Shown here: piece by piece, positions 43,150 through 53,467 of the stretch | How positions within the stretch are numbered: position 1 is the first letter of the stretch | How the letters are laid out: every line of letters starts with the position of its first letter | Source: Marinitoga sp. 38H-ov | Lineage (GTDB): Bacteria > Thermotogota > Thermotogae > Petrotogales > Petrotogaceae | Direction of reading: 5' to 3' | Assembly: GCF_011057715.1 (NCBI RefSeq) | Contig: NZ_LNGH01000022.1 | Location: 41,365-105,364, forward strand | DNA length: 64,000 nucleotides | Notes under the pieces: model-generated | Seen by the model: only the letters and a program-made list of their open reading frames with translations | Database searches by the model: none | What the model was told of the DNA's origin: nothing | Translations under genes and position numbers: made by a program

Positions 43150-45084
43150 AATTTTGTCTGTAAAATCTGGAAGTTTTTGTCTCATATAAAAGGAATTTCC
43201 ATAATAGGGTTTTGTTGTGCCGGTTAATTGCTTAACTATATAAAGCTCGTCTTTTGCCCGGGTTACTGCAACATAGAATAGTCTTTCTTCTTCATCTATT
43301 TTCTTTTCTTTTAAAGCCATTCCATTTGGAAAATCGCCAGGGTTTACAGAAATTATAATAACAACTTTCCATTCAAGCCCTTTTGCTCCATGAACTGTTG
43401 TAAGTGTAATCTTTTCAGTTTTCCTATCCTTTTCTGCTCCCTGAATTTCTATATTTTCACTTAAGGCTAATTCTTCAAGAAATTTATCTAAAGTATCATA
43501 TCTTGAAGCAATTTCAGATAATCTTTCTACATCGAGTTTTCTTGAATAAGCGTCTTTGAAATTTAATTCAAGATATTCTCTGTAAAACTCAAGATAAATA
43601 TAGTCTATTAAATCCTGTGGATTTTCTGTTTCATTTTCATAGAGATATAATATAATATCTTTTAGTTTGGGATATTTTTTTAAATTAATATGCTCAAATG
43701 CATCATAAGGTGTGGTGTATTCCATTAAATTAGCATAAAATTCATTTGTGATTTTTGTCATAGTTTTTTGACCTATACCAGGGAATAATTTTAACACTCT
43801 TGACCATGAAATATTGTCAAACGGGTTAGCAATTATTTTTAAAAAAGCCATGATATCTTTAATATGCCTTGTTTCTATAAATCTTTTTCCTGATAATAAT
43901 TTATAAGATATTTTATTTGCATCTAATTTTTGTTGTAATGTCATTGATAAACTATGAGAACGATATAATATTGCAATATCTTCTGGTGATATTCCTTCAT
44001 CAAATTTATTTTCTATCAATTGAACAACAAAATCCGCCTGTTCTAATTCATCATAAGTTTTGACTATTTTGGGTTTAGAATTATAAGATGATCTAAAAGG
44101 TTTTAATTTTTTGGGTATTGAATGTGTTGGTATTAAGTAATTTTCAAGTTCAACTATTTCTGGAACGCTCCTATAATTTGTTTGTATTTTAAATAATTTC
44201 ACATCTTTGTGATTTTGAAAATCTTCGACATTTTCAAATCTGGAACCTCTAAAAGAGTATATACTTTGAGAATCATCACCAACTACAATAAGATTTTTAT
44301 GAACACTTGATAAAAACTCGACTATTCGTAATTGTACTAAACTGGTATCCTGAAATTCATCTACTAAAACCCATTTATATTTTGAGGCAACATGATTTCT
44401 AATATCCTCGTTGTTTTCTAATAATCTCAATGTATTAATAAGCATATCGTCATAATCCATAGCATTTATTTTTTGCTTAAGTTCTATATAATTTATATAG
44501 ATTTTTTCAATATCTTCCTCATAATCTATTAAATAAGGGGCAACATCTAAAATAGCTTCTCTCAAAGATTTAATTGTATTGGCAGCATAACCTACAATTT
44601 TTAATATGACTCCCTCATTTGGAATTTGTTTAGCTTCTTCTTTTGTTATATTTCCTTTGTATTCATTTTTTGCAATTCTCATTAAATCTTTTGAATCTTC
44701 TGAGTCAAGAATAGAAAAATTATTATCGTATCCTAATACTTTTGCATATCTCCTAAGGATCATGTTACATACATGATGAAATGTCCCAGCGGTTAATGAA
44801 GAAGTATCTATATTAGTAACATTTTTAACTCTTTCTATCATTTCTTTAGCAGAAGCTCTTGTAAAAGTAACAAGTAATATATTTTCTGGATTTATTCCTT
44901 GAGATAATAAATAAGCTATTTTATATGTAATGACCCGGGTTTTTCCCGAACCCGGGCCAGCTATTATTAAAGACCTTCCGCTTGAGTTAACTACAGCATT
45001 TAATTGTTCTTCATCTAATTCTTCTTTAAAAAATTCTGGGATAACATATTCACTTTTTTTAATATTAAACACTTTATCTTCCAT
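43105..45084 (-). CDS. uvrD: UvrD/PcrA-type superfamily 1 DNA helicase
   Basis: A 3'-5' DNA helicase of 659 residues used in repair or replication-fork restart. 'DEEQLNAVVNSSGRSLIIAG' leads to Walker A AGPGSGKT (42-49). 'LVTFTRASAKEM' (motif Ia), 'WVLVDEFQDTS' (motif II), 'VVGDDSQSIYSFRGS' (motif III), 'QTNYRS', 'LTTVHGAKGLEW' and 'RLFYVAVTRAKDEL' (motif VI) are all in place. It is the last gene of a dnaG-rpoD-uvrD operon. Its final 15 codons are duplicated at the far side of the peptide island. Confidence 0.95.
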   Translation of the reverse strand: MEDKVFNIKKSEYVIPEFFKEELDEEQLNAVVNSSGRSLIIAGPGSGKTRVITYKIAYLLSQGINPENILLVTFTRASAKEMIERVKNVTNIDTSSLTAGTFHHVCNMILRRYAKVLGYDNNFSILDSEDSKDLMRIAKNEYKGNITKEEAKQIPNEGVILKIVGYAANTIKSLREAILDVAPYLIDYEEDIEKIYINYIELKQKINAMDYDDMLINTLRLLENNEDIRNHVASKYKWVLVDEFQDTSLVQLRIVEFLSSVHKNLIVVGDDSQSIYSFRGSRFENVEDFQNHKDVKLFKIQTNYRSVPEIVELENYLIPTHSIPKKLKPFRSSYNSKPKIVKTYDELEQADFVVQLIENKFDEGISPEDIAILYRSHSLSMTLQQKLDANKISYKLLSGKRFIETRHIKDIMAFLKIIANPFDNISWSRVLKLFPGIGQKTMTKITNEFYANLMEYTTPYDAFEHINLKKYPKLKDIILYLYENETENPQDLIDYIYLEFYREYLELNFKDAYSRKLDVERLSEIASRYDTLDKFLEELALSENIEIQGAEKDRKTEKITLTTVHGAKGLEWKVVIIISVNPGDFPNGMALKEKKIDEEERLFYVAVTRAKDELYIVKQLTGTTKPYYGNSFYMRQKLPDFTDKIPKRLVEYWKIGYTE

Positions 45085-45097
45085 AATAATCCTCCGA

Positions 45098-46360
45098 TTA
45101 TAATTCTTTACCTAGCATGGAACTTAATTCTTTTAATTGAGAACTTCTACTTGGATGTCTTAATTTTCTAAGAGCTTTAACTTCAATTTGTCTAATTCTT
45201 TCTCTTGTTACATTAAAGTATTGACCAACTTCTTCTAATGTTTTTACTTTACCATCTAGGAGACCATATCTCATTTTCAATACCATAGCTTCTCTTGGTT
45301 GCAATGTATCTAAAATCTTTTCTAATTCTTCTCTTAATAACATTTTCATAGCAACTTCAGAAGGTTTGTCTAAAGAATCATCAGCAATAAAATCACCAAT
45401 AGTAGAATCATCTTCATCAGAAGCACCTAAAGGTGAATCAGCTGATATAGTTTCTCTAGCAGTTAATAATATTTCGTTAACTTTTTCAACAGGTTTTCCT
45501 GTTAATTCTGATAATTTTTCTGGTGAAGGATATTCTCCGTATTCTTGTAGATACTCTCTTATAATTTTATTAAATTTATTTATAGTTTCTACCATATGAA
45601 CAGGTATTCTAATTGTTCTAGCTTGATCAGCAATAGCACGTGTAATTGCTTGTCTAATCCACCATGTAGCGTATGTGCTAAATTTAAATCCTTTTTTATA
45701 GTCAAATTTATTAACGGCTTTAATTAATCCTATATTTCCTTCTTGAATTAAATCTAAGAAAGATAGTCCTCTTCCAACATACTTTTTTGCAATAGAAATA
45801 ACAAGCCTTAAATTTGCTCTTATTAATTCATCTCTAGCTTTTTTATTTCCTTCTTGTGCTCTTTTTGCAAGTCTTTTTTCTCTTTGAGGAGTTAATAATT
45901 TTATTTTCCCTATTTCTTTTAAATATACTTTAATAGGATCTTTTAATGACATATTATCAAATACTTGAGTTTCACCATCTTCTAAATAATCCATTAATTC
46001 TACAGTAGTTGCACCTTCAGATTCTATGATTTCTTCAATTTCATTTATACTTTCGTCATCTAATTGAGATCCATCATCTACCATTATTCCTTCTTTTTCT
46101 AAAGCTTCATATACTCTTTCAATTAATTCTGTATCCAACTCTGAAGGAAGAATTTTATCTATATCTTCGTATGTTAATATCATATTATTTTTTTCTGCTT
46201 TTTTTACTAAATCTTTTACTATTTTTTCAAATGGTTTTGGAGGTTTATAACTTTTCTTTGATTTCTTTTTTACTTCGACAAATTCCTTTGACTCATCGAC
46301 ATCGCCAATTTCTAAATTCCCAATCTCTTCAATAGCTTTCATAATATCTTTTTCTGCCAT
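45098..46360 (-). CDS. rpoD: Primary sigma factor (sigma-70/SigA)
   Basis: Housekeeping sigma factor of 420 residues. It has region 1.2 '[13 protein letters not shown]', region 2 '[17 protein letters not shown]' and '[16 protein letters not shown]', region 3, and region 4.2 '[19 protein letters not shown]'. Residues 1-110 are an acidic/basic N-terminal region 1.1-like segment. Its ATG overlaps the dnaG stop, and AGGAGGTG precedes it. The dnaG-rpoD pair is the classical macromolecular-synthesis operon. Confidence 0.97.
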   Translation of the reverse strand: MAEKDIMKAIEEIGNLEIGDVDESKEFVEVKKKSKKSYKPPKPFEKIVKDLVKKAEKNNMILTYEDIDKILPSELDTELIERVYEALEKEGIMVDDGSQLDDESINEIEEIIESEGATTVELMDYLEDGETQVFDNMSLKDPIKVYLKEIGKIKLLTPQREKRLAKRAQEGNKKARDELIRANLRLVISIAKKYVGRGLSFLDLIQEGNIGLIKAVNKFDYKKGFKFSTYATWWIRQAITRAIADQARTIRIPVHMVETINKFNKIIREYLQEYGEYPSPEKLSELTGKPVEKVNEILLTARETISADSPLGASDEDDSTIGDFIADDSLDKPSEVAMKMLLREELEKILDTLQPREAMVLKMRYGLLDGKVKTLEEVGQYFNVTRERIRQIEVKALRKLRHPSRSSQLKELSSMLGKEL

Positions 46361-48087
46361 TAAAAAACACCTCCTCGCTTTTTGAGATTAGCGAGTATTT
46401 CAAAAATCCTACGCATTATCTCTTTTTTTTCTTTTGGATCATTGATTGAGTTTAGTTTTTTTCTTAAATCTTTGATTTCTTTTTCTTTTCTTATTTTTTC
46501 TACTGAATTAATTAGACTAGTAAAAATCATATCTGGTTCTATATCATAATCAAAATCCCATATAATTTTTATTAATTCAATTAATTCTTCACTACCATTT
46601 TCTAATACTTGGGATAAATCATACCCATTTTCAATATATTCTAGAAATTCTCTTCCGTGATTTTCAAAATCTCTAGAAGATAATTTTTCTTTTATAAAAT
46701 CTCTATATTTTTTATGTTTAATCCATAGCCAAATTAATTGCTTATCTAATTCGTTATATTTTTTTTCTGATGTAGAATTATTTTCATCATCAGATATATA
46801 TGGAATTATTTTTTTGTTAAACTTTTTATATTTAATTATGTTTTCAATAGCTTTTTTTATATTATTTTCCGGTTTTAAAAGAATTAAAGATATTCTTTTA
46901 ATAAATGTGTCAAGTATAGCGGCATGTTTTGAACGTTGAAATTTTAAATACCATTCTGCCATTTTTTCTAAATATTGTTCTATTCCAAAATCATCATTTA
47001 TATTATATTTATCCTTATAATATTCTGGAATAAATTCATAAAATTTTATGGAATTTTCTAAAGTAGAAAAAACTCCATTTTTTCCAGATTGTTTAATTAA
47101 TTCGTCTGGATCTTTTGTATTATATTGAGAAATCGCTACTTGAAATCCGTAAGATAATAGGTATTCTAAAGATTTTAATGTAGCATTCTGCCCTGCAGAA
47201 TCCATATCAAACATTGTAATTACTTTATCTGTTAATTTTATTAATTTTTTAGAATGATTAGCAGTAAATGCAGAACCGAGTATAGCAACAGTATTTTCAA
47301 AACCATTAATATGCATATTTATAGCATCAAAATAACCTTCTACTAAAATAGCATACTTTTCTCTTTTAATTATATTTTTTGCCTTATCATACAAAAATAA
47401 AATATTTGATTTTTGAAAAAATTTATTTTCAGGGCTATTTAAATATTTTGGATTATCATTATTAATGCTTCTACCAGCGAATGCAACAACTCTTCCAAAA
47501 TCATCCTTAATTGGTATAATAATTCGATTAGAAAGAATTTCATTTTCATCCTTTCTAAGAATACCTAATTCATTTCCTAAAGAAATAGGTAAATCTAAAT
47601 TATTAAAAATAGATGATTTTAGTGTATTATTAGAAAAACCTAATTCAAATTTTTCTACGTACTTTTCTGTAATTCCTCTGTTTATTAAATATGTCCAAGC
47701 TGGATGTTTCCTGGGTAAATTTAATAGTATTTCTCTATATTTATTATGATAATTTTCAAAAATTTGTAATTCTATTGGTAATTCTTTTTGTTTTAAAAAT
47801 TTTGATATATCAATACCTGCTAAAACTGATGCTTTTTTTACAGCTTCAACAAAATTTAATTGTTCATATTTTTGTATAAAAGTAATTGGATCACCATGTG
47901 CTCCACAACCAAAACAATGAAAGGTATTCGTTGATGGAAAAATAAAAAAAGAAGGAGTATCTTCTGGATGAAATGGACACAAAGCAGTATAATTCTTTCC
48001 TGATTTTTTCAAGGAAAGATAATTTCCGACAATATCTTTGATACTCAATCTTGAATTTATATCCTCTATAACCTCTTTTGGTATCAA
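46360..48087 (-). CDS. dnaG: DNA primase
   Basis: Makes RNA primers for replication. The CHC2 zinc-binding domain has Cys37, His40 and the later CFGC pair ('[13 protein letters not shown]', '[11 protein letters not shown]'). The TOPRIM core has '[12 protein letters not shown]' and '[10 protein letters not shown]'. A helicase-interacting C-terminal region follows. 575 residues is normal. Translation starts at TTG with GGAGATGG six bases upstream; no in-frame ATG lies nearby. Confidence 0.96.
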   Translation of the reverse strand: MIPKEVIEDINSRLSIKDIVGNYLSLKKSGKNYTALCPFHPEDTPSFFIFPSTNTFHCFGCGAHGDPITFIQKYEQLNFVEAVKKASVLAGIDISKFLKQKELPIELQIFENYHNKYREILLNLPRKHPAWTYLINRGITEKYVEKFELGFSNNTLKSSIFNNLDLPISLGNELGILRKDENEILSNRIIIPIKDDFGRVVAFAGRSINNDNPKYLNSPENKFFQKSNILFLYDKAKNIIKREKYAILVEGYFDAINMHINGFENTVAILGSAFTANHSKKLIKLTDKVITMFDMDSAGQNATLKSLEYLLSYGFQVAISQYNTKDPDELIKQSGKNGVFSTLENSIKFYEFIPEYYKDKYNINDDFGIEQYLEKMAEWYLKFQRSKHAAILDTFIKRISLILLKPENNIKKAIENIIKYKKFNKKIIPYISDDENNSTSEKKYNELDKQLIWLWIKHKKYRDFIKEKLSSRDFENHGREFLEYIENGYDLSQVLENGSEELIELIKIIWDFDYDIEPDMIFTSLINSVEKIRKEKEIKDLRKKLNSINDPKEKKEIMRRIFEILANLKKRGGVF

Positions 48088-48101
48088 AATACCATCTCCG
48101 T

Positions 48102-48109
48102 ATTATAGC
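48102..48109 (-). promoter_or_regulatory. Extended -10 element for dnaG-rpoD-uvrD
   Basis: TGCTATAAT on the minus strand lies 15-20 bases before the dnaG start. No clear -35 box is seen because the S9 terminator hairpin occupies that position, so an extended -10 promoter is inferred. Confidence 0.4.
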
Positions 48110-48117
48110 AAAAGTAT

Positions 48118-48139
48118 GGGAACGGAAAAAACCGTTCCC
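48118..48139 (-). terminator. Terminator after rpsI
   Basis: GGGAACGG, A6/T6 loop, CCGTTCCC: a perfect 8-bp G+C-rich stem between rpsI and dnaG. The T tail is short on the minus strand, so some read-through into dnaG is possible. Confidence 0.7.
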
Positions 48140-48173
48140 TTATTATGCGACACATTTTGTAATATATCCCAAA

Positions 48174-48572
48174 TCATCTCTTTGAGAATTGAGGAGCTCT
48201 TCTTGCTTTCTTTAAACCATATTTCTTTCTTTCTACTTCTCTTGGGTCTCTTGTTAATAACCCATGTTTCTTTAAAATTGGTCTTAAACTTTCATCATAG
48301 TTTAATAAGGCTCTAGCAACACCTAATCTAATAGCCCCAGCTTGACCGTTCATTCCTCCACCTTCAACGGTGATAACTAAATCAAATTTTCCTTCGTTAC
48401 CTGTAACAGCTAAAGGTTCTAAAGCATGTTTTGACCAAACAGGATTATTATTTAAGTATTGTGTTAAGCTTTCATATTCTTTTTTATTTACCCTTACTTT
48501 ACCTTCTCCAGGCCTTATATGTACTCTTGCAACAGAAGATTTTCTTCTACCTGTGCCGTAATAATCTATCAT
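48174..48572 (-). CDS. rpsI: Ribosomal protein S9
   Basis: A 132-residue small-subunit protein. '[14 protein letters not shown]' at the N-terminus, '[19 protein letters not shown]', and the basic tail '[25 protein letters not shown]' that reaches the P-site tRNA are all canonical. It follows rplM by 14 bases in the standard L13-S9 pair. Confidence 0.98.
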   Translation of the reverse strand: MIDYYGTGRRKSSVARVHIRPGEGKVRVNKKEYESLTQYLNNNPVWSKHALEPLAVTGNEGKFDLVITVEGGGMNGQAGAIRLGVARALLNYDESLRPILKKHGLLTRDPREVERKKYGLKKARRAPQFSKR

Positions 48573-48586
48573 TCAATATTCCCTCC

Positions 48587-49033
48587 TTATAATTCCAACT
48601 TTTCTGGTTTTTGCGCTTCGTGAGGGTGATTAGAACCAGAATAAACCTTTAATTTTTTGAACATATGTCTTCCTAAAGTTGTTTTTGGAAGCATACCCTT
48701 TACTGCTTTTTCGATTAATCTTTCTGGATATTTTTCTAAAATTTCTTTAGCTGTTTGTTCTTTGATTCCACCAGGATATCCTGTATGTCTGTAATATTTC
48801 TTTTGAGTTAATTTTTTACCTGTTAATACTATTTTTTCAGCATTTATAACAATTACATAATCACCTGTATCTACGTGTGGTGTATATGTAGGTTTGTGTT
48901 TTCCTTGTAAAACTTTTGCCACTTGAGATGCTAATCTACCTAATGACATTCCTGTAGCGTCAACTACATACCATTTTCTTTCAACTTCTTCGTTTTTTGC
49001 TAAATAACTCTTTTGAGTCATAATTGAAGCCAT
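48587..49033 (-). CDS. rplM: Ribosomal protein L13
   Basis: A 148-residue large-subunit protein with '[18 protein letters not shown]', '[12 protein letters not shown]', '[15 protein letters not shown]' and '[19 protein letters not shown]'. A strong AAGGAGG precedes the ATG. It is 17 bases downstream of the ECF transporter gene, so the L13-S9 pair is transcribed with the L21-L27 cluster unless an unseen promoter lies inside the ECF gene. Confidence 0.98.
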   Translation of the reverse strand: MASIMTQKSYLAKNEEVERKWYVVDATGMSLGRLASQVAKVLQGKHKPTYTPHVDTGDYVIVINAEKIVLTGKKLTQKKYYRHTGYPGGIKEQTAKEILEKYPERLIEKAVKGMLPKTTLGRHMFKKLKVYSGSNHPHEAQKPEKLEL

Positions 49034-49050
49034 TTTGCTGTCCTCCTTTC

Positions 49051-49581
49051 TTAGGAAAAAAAGTTCTTTGTTCTATTATATAACAAGTCGCCTAAAATTG
49101 CGTCTATAATAAATTTTATTAAATTAAAAGATATTATAGTAATAATTAAAGCCCAAGTAGATAACCCAAAATATTGAGCTGCTTCACTAAAAGACATTTT
49201 AAAATAGATTGGAATAATAATCATATTCATTAAAACCATTACAATACCTACGCCTAAAGCTCCAATAACATACTTTACGTACTTATTTATGTTAGCCCTA
49301 AAAAATGCAAGGATTGAAATAAAAGTTAAAATAGCTACAAAATCCATTGAAACACCAATTAAATCTCCTGATTTAACAAAATAAAATACAATGTCTTTGG
49401 TTATCAATGAAAATACAGCAGTTTTCCAATCAAATAAAAATAGTGAAGCAATAATTAATAATGCACTTGGATCAAATTTTAAAAAACTTGCGAAAGGGAA
49501 TATTGGAAATTCTAAAAACATTAATAAAACGGATAATGCACCCAATATCCCTGCCGTGGATAATCTTTTTACACGGCTCAT
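49051..49581 (-). CDS. ECF transporter substrate-binding subunit, RibU-like
   Basis: A 176-residue membrane protein with about five or six helices. The stretch '[23 protein letters not shown]' resembles the P-x-x-F-L-K-x-D-P-S motif of the riboflavin-specific S component RibU. S components work with an ECF ATPase/EcfT module encoded elsewhere to import vitamins. Position between rpmA and rplM is unusual for function but common in Thermotogota operons. No FMN riboswitch is visible, as only 12 bases precede it. Confidence 0.75.
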   Translation of the reverse strand: MSRVKRLSTAGILGALSVLLMFLEFPIFPFASFLKFDPSALLIIASLFLFDWKTAVFSLITKDIVFYFVKSGDLIGVSMDFVAILTFISILAFFRANINKYVKYVIGALGVGIVMVLMNMIIIPIYFKMSFSEAAQYFGLSTWALIITIISFNLIKFIIDAILGDLLYNRTKNFFS

Positions 49582-49593
49582 TTTATCACCTAC

Positions 49594-49869
49594 TTATTTT
49601 TCTGGATAAACGCTAATTATTTTTCTGTTATTTTTTACTTCAAATTTAACATAACCCTCTATTTTAGAGAAAATTGTATAATCCCTTCCAATTCCCACAT
49701 TGTTTCCTGGGTGGAAACGAGTTCCTCTTTGTCTTACAATAATGTTTCCAGGAATTACTTTTTGTCCATCGCTCTTTTTTACCCCGAGGTACTTAGGTTT
49801 GGAATCTCTTCCATTTTTTGCAGTACCTCCACTCTTTTTAGATGAAAAGAGTTGAAGATTTATTTTCAT
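49594..49869 (-). CDS. rpmA: Ribosomal protein L27 with cleavable N-terminal extension
   Basis: A 91-residue large-subunit protein. The core '[20 protein letters not shown]' and '[21 protein letters not shown]' is canonical. It begins [10 protein letters not shown], the type of extension that in Firmicutes must be removed by the protease Prp before L27 can function at the peptidyl-transferase centre. The gene directly upstream encodes Prp, which supports the same processing here. Confidence 0.97.
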   Translation of the reverse strand: MKINLQLFSSKKSGGTAKNGRDSKPKYLGVKKSDGQKVIPGNIIVRQRGTRFHPGNNVGIGRDYTIFSKIEGYVKFEVKNNRKIISVYPEK

Positions 49870-50162
49870 TACTTATTCACCTCCACTTTCAAGTTATCAG
49901 GATAACTTTCTTCAATACCTTTTAATGCATCATGTAAATACATAACTAATTTATCAGACATTTCATTATTTGACCATGTAAGTTTTAAATAACCATCTTT
50001 TTTCTTGTAATTTCCATTTTTTTCATTTTTAATTATTTCAGCAACAAATTGTGTTAAAACGCTAACAGCACTACAAACAATATCTTTTCCAAACTCGTCA
50101 AACTCAGCATGTCCCTTGATTTCAACAAAATTCTTCTTAAAATTAAAAATTACATTAATCAT
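49869..50162 (-). CDS. prp: Ribosomal-processing cysteine protease Prp
   Basis: A 97-residue protein of the YsxB/Prp family. The catalytic His is in 'IKGHAEF' (near residue 17) and the catalytic Cys in '[12 protein letters not shown]' (near 30), the family's signature pair. It removes the N-terminal extension of L27, whose gene starts at this gene's stop. The start overlaps the rplU stop by four bases. Confidence 0.92.
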   Translation of the reverse strand: MINVIFNFKKNFVEIKGHAEFDEFGKDIVCSAVSVLTQFVAEIIKNEKNGNYKKKDGYLKLTWSNNEMSDKLVMYLHDALKGIEESYPDNLKVEVNK

Positions 50163-50470
50163 GCTTCGATTTTTTTAATTTTTAAAGCTGTATAGTGTTG
50201 GCGATGTCCTTTTTTTCTTCTATAATTTTTTCTTCCTTGGAACTTTACAACTAATACTTTTTTATCTTTTCCGTGTTCTACAACTTCAGCAACAACCTTA
50301 GCATTTTCTACGTAAGGTTTTCCTATTTTTGCAGAATCACTTTTTACGAATAAAACCTTGTCTAATACAACTTCTGAACCTGGTTCGTATCCGTTTAATT
50401 TTTCTGTATAAAGTTCCATGCCTTCTTCTACTCTGTATTGTTTTCCGCCAACTTCAATAATAGCGTACAT
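50159..50470 (-). CDS. rplU: Ribosomal protein L21
   Basis: A 103-residue large-subunit protein with '[18 protein letters not shown]' at the N-terminus and '[19 protein letters not shown]' near the C-terminus, both diagnostic. It leads the rplU-prp-rpmA operon. The leader contains a strong hairpin just before the AGGAGGTGA ribosome site (50501-50539). Confidence 0.98.
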   Translation of the reverse strand: MYAIIEVGGKQYRVEEGMELYTEKLNGYEPGSEVVLDKVLFVKSDSAKIGKPYVENAKVVAEVVEHGKDKKVLVVKFQGRKNYRRKKGHRQHYTALKIKKIEA

Positions 50471-50500
50471 ATAGTCACCTCCTCTTGAAATAATAATATT

Positions 50501-50539
50501 GGGCTAAGGTACCATAATTGGATTTAAGACCTTAGACCC
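50501..50539 (-). promoter_or_regulatory. Structured leader of the L21 operon
   Basis: GGG-T-CTAAGGT pairs with ACCTTAG-CCC (10 bp, one bulge) across an 18-base loop that contains a small inner CCA-TGG stem, 30 bases upstream of the rplU start. No T tract follows, so it is better read as an autogenous ribosomal-protein leader element than as a terminator. The exact Rfam identity is not established. Confidence 0.5.
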
Positions 50540-50595
50540 TGTCTGGAATATTTTATCATATTTCACACTAAACAATGATTAAACTTATGTTAAAA

Positions 50596-51360
50596 TTATA
50601 AATCAATTTCAATGCCTATAGGACAATGGTCAGACCCGAAAATTTCAGATAAAATAAAAGCATCTTTTAGATTATTTTTTAAAGTATTGCTTACAAAGAA
50701 ATAGTCTATTCTCCATCCTACATTTCTATCTCTTGCTCTTGTTTTATAATCCCACCATGTGTAGTTATTAGGTTCTTTATTAAACATTCTAAATGTATCA
50801 ATAAAACCACTATCTAATAATTTATCAATCCATTCTCGTTCAATTGGTAAAAAACCAGAAGTATTTTCATTTTCCTTTGGTCGTGCAAGATCAATTTCTT
50901 TATGAGCTGTATTAACATCGCCACATATGATAATATTAGGTTGTGTCTTTTTATAATCATCTAAAAATTCTAATAAATAATAATAAAAATCCATTTTATA
51001 TTGTAATCTTTCATCTCGAGCTTTTCCATTAGGAAAGTATATATTAAATAATGAAAAGTTTTCATATTCTGTTATTAATGTTCTGCCTTCTGAATCAAAT
51101 TTTTCATTTCCAAAACCCTTTAAAATATTTTTTGGTTCTATTTTAGTGAAAGTAGCAACACCACTATATCCCTTTTTTTCTGCAGAAACGAAATATTTTT
51201 TCCATGGTCCATATTCAAGAAACTTTTTTGTTAATTGTTCTTCTCTTGCTTTTGTTTCTTGAATGCAAAGTATATCAGGATCTATTTTATCAAGAAATTC
51301 TACAAATCCTTTTTTTATAACTGCTCTTATTCCGTTAACATTCCAGGATAATATTTTCAT
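50596..51360 (-). CDS. xth: Exodeoxyribonuclease III / AP endonuclease
   Basis: A base-excision-repair nuclease of 254 residues. '[13 protein letters not shown]' (metal-binding Asn), 'CIQETKA' (metal Glu), '[10 protein letters not shown]', '[17 protein letters not shown]' (Asp/Asn) and '[12 protein letters not shown]' plus '[12 protein letters not shown]' (catalytic Asp-His) are all present. A single-gene unit, divergent from pepD. Confidence 0.95.
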   Translation of the reverse strand: MKILSWNVNGIRAVIKKGFVEFLDKIDPDILCIQETKAREEQLTKKFLEYGPWKKYFVSAEKKGYSGVATFTKIEPKNILKGFGNEKFDSEGRTLITEYENFSLFNIYFPNGKARDERLQYKMDFYYYLLEFLDDYKKTQPNIIICGDVNTAHKEIDLARPKENENTSGFLPIEREWIDKLLDSGFIDTFRMFNKEPNNYTWWDYKTRARDRNVGWRIDYFFVSNTLKNNLKDAFILSEIFGSDHCPIGIEIDL

Positions 51361-51479
51361 CTTAATGCACTCCTTTTGTATTTTTCTTATATTATATCAT
51401 ATGATATAATTGAGAAAAACAAATTTTTTAAAAGATATATGACTATTTTAAATATTATAAATAATTTAGGAGGGAAAAG

Positions 51480-52928
51480 ATGATGATTTTAAAAGATTTA
51501 GAACCAAAAAAAGTGTTTTATTTTTTTGAAGAAATTAGTAAAATTCCAAGGTGTTCAGGTAATGAAAAAGCAATAAGTGATTATTTGGTTAATTTTGCTA
51601 AAGAAAGAAATTTAGAGTATATACAGGATAAAGCGTTAAATGTTATTATTAAAAAACCAGCAACTAAAGGTTATGAAAATGTACCAGGAGTTATCATTCA
51701 AGGACATATAGATATGGTATGTGAAAAAACATCAGATAGTGATCATGATTTTTCAAAGGATCCAATAAAATTACAAATTGATGGGGATTATATTAAAGCA
51801 ACTAATACTACATTAGGTGCAGACAATGGTATTGCAGTTGCATATGCATTAGCATTGTTGGATTCAAATGATATCGAACATCCAGCAATTGAAGCTTTAT
51901 TTACAACTGAAGAAGAGACTGGAATGACAGGTGCAAATGAATTAGACACTAAACTTTTAAATGGTAAGGTATTATTGAATATTGATTCCGAAGAAGAAGG
52001 TATTTTTTATGTTAGTTGTGCAGGTGGATTAAGAGATATTATTACATTGCCTATAGAATTTGAAGAAGTAAAAGAAAATTATACAGGATTAAGAATTAAG
52101 GTGTATGGATTATTAGGCGGACATTCTGGTATGGAAATAATCAAACAAAGAGGAAATGCTAATAAACTATTAGGAAGAGTATTATATGATTTATTAAAAT
52201 ATGATATAAGAGGAATTTATATTAATGGTGGGGATAAGAGTAATGCAATCCCAAGAGAAGCATATGCGGATATACTAGTAAAAGATATTGAAACAATAAA
52301 TGAAAGAGTAAAATATTTGGAAGAGGTATTTAAAAATGAATTAAGTATTACTGATCCAGATGTAAAAATATCTATTGAAAAAATAGAAAGTACAGATAAA
52401 GTAATGAAAAAATCATCTTTTGAGAAAGCAATTAATATTTTAATGTTAGTTCATGACGGAGTTCAAACAATGAGTAAGGCAATTGAAGGACTTGTTGAAA
52501 GTTCAAGTAATTTAGGTGTTGTAAAAACATTTGAAAATAGAATAGAGTTTACATCAGCAACAAGAAGTTCAGTAGAAACATTGAGAGATTTTATACATAA
52601 TAAGTCAGAGATTATTGCTAAGTTAAATGGAGCAACAATTACTACAAGTGCACCATATCCTGCATGGGAATATAAGCAAGATTCAAAAATAAGAGAATTG
52701 ATGAAAAGAGTGTATAAAGATATGTATGGAAAAGATCCTGAAATAGCAGCTATACATGCAGGTTTAGAATGTGGAATTTTATCTGGAAAAATGAAAGATG
52801 TAGATATGATTTCATTTGGGCCAAATTTATATGATGTTCATACTCCTCAAGAAAAAATGAGTATTTCTTCTGTAAAAAGAACATGGGAATTTTTATTAGA
52901 AGTATTAAAAGAAATGAAAAACTATTAA
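51480..52928 (+). CDS. pepD: Aminoacyl-histidine dipeptidase (PepD-like, M20 family)
   Basis: A cytoplasmic metallopeptidase of 482 residues. 'IIQGHIDMV' (metal His), 'TLGADNGIAVAYALAL' (bridging Asp), 'LFTTEEETGMTGA' (catalytic Glu pair), 'LLGGHSGMEI' (dimer-domain His) and the C-terminal 'AIHAGLECG' and 'SFGPNLYDVHTPQE' match M20C PepD proteins. It cleaves Xaa-His and other dipeptides. GGAGGGAAAAG precedes tandem ATGs. Confidence 0.93.
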   Translation: MMILKDLEPKKVFYFFEEISKIPRCSGNEKAISDYLVNFAKERNLEYIQDKALNVIIKKPATKGYENVPGVIIQGHIDMVCEKTSDSDHDFSKDPIKLQIDGDYIKATNTTLGADNGIAVAYALALLDSNDIEHPAIEALFTTEEETGMTGANELDTKLLNGKVLLNIDSEEEGIFYVSCAGGLRDIITLPIEFEEVKENYTGLRIKVYGLLGGHSGMEIIKQRGNANKLLGRVLYDLLKYDIRGIYINGGDKSNAIPREAYADILVKDIETINERVKYLEEVFKNELSITDPDVKISIEKIESTDKVMKKSSFEKAINILMLVHDGVQTMSKAIEGLVESSSNLGVVKTFENRIEFTSATRSSVETLRDFIHNKSEIIAKLNGATITTSAPYPAWEYKQDSKIRELMKRVYKDMYGKDPEIAAIHAGLECGILSGKMKDVDMISFGPNLYDVHTPQEKMSISSVKRTWEFLLEVLKEMKNY

Positions 52929-52934
52929 TAAATT

Positions 52935-52968
52935 ATACCCCATCCTCTGTTATTTATGGATGGGGTAT
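52935..52968. terminator. Bidirectional terminator between pepD and the bacteriocin operon
   Basis: ATACCCCATCC, 12-base loop, GGATGGGGTAT: an 11-bp stem followed by T-rich DNA. The bacteriocin operon ends two bases beyond it on the other strand. Confidence 0.88.
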
Positions 52969-52969
52969 T

Positions 52970-53467
52970 TTATTTAATAAAATAATTGAAAATAAAATTA
53001 ATAATATATATAATACTGAAAAATAATCCATAATATAATTTTTTATTTTTCAACTCTTCGGAAAATAAAATAATCATTACTATTGTTCCAATAAAATTTG
53101 TAAATAGAATTAATGTATAAAATTGTATCTTTGTTTTTAAAAGCAGAATACCTATCAATAGAGAAAATATATAACTTATTAAAATGCCTATTACTAATTT
53201 TAATTCATCAATTTTTAGTTTAAAAAAAGCAAAAAATAATTTATTTAACCATATTCCTATTATAAAAGAAAAGAAAAAAACAATAAAAGAAAAGACTATG
53301 ATTATTTTATTTAAGTATAAAATATTAATATCAATACTTTGAACTAGATTGACAATATTTTTTTTTAATTCTGGATTATTTTTAAAATATTCAAAAATAA
53401 AAGAAATAAAAATATATGATGCGCCAATGTAAGTTAAAAGGAAAATAAAGTGTTCTTTTTTAACCAC
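52970..53467 (-). CDS. Small membrane protein of the circular-bacteriocin cluster
   Basis: A 165-residue, very hydrophobic protein with about five predicted helices and no recognised motif. It overlaps the ABC ATPase gene by eight bases and is the last gene of the operon. Candidate roles are the membrane partner of the ATPase (a two-gene exporter) or self-immunity. It is larger than the 50-residue basic immunity peptides of AS-48 and carnocyclin clusters, and no such small peptide gene is visible here. Confidence 0.7.
   Translation of the reverse strand: MVKKEHFIFLLTYIGASYIFISFIFEYFKNNPELKKNIVNLVQSIDINILYLNKIIIVFSFIVFFFSFIIGIWLNKLFFAFFKLKIDELKLVIGILISYIFSLLIGILLLKTKIQFYTLILFTNFIGTIVMIILFSEELKNKKLYYGLFFSIIYIINFIFNYFIK

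Noticed and set aside
49582..49593. FMN riboswitch before the RibU-like gene
   Set aside because: Only 12 bases separate it from rpmA, too short for any riboswitch.
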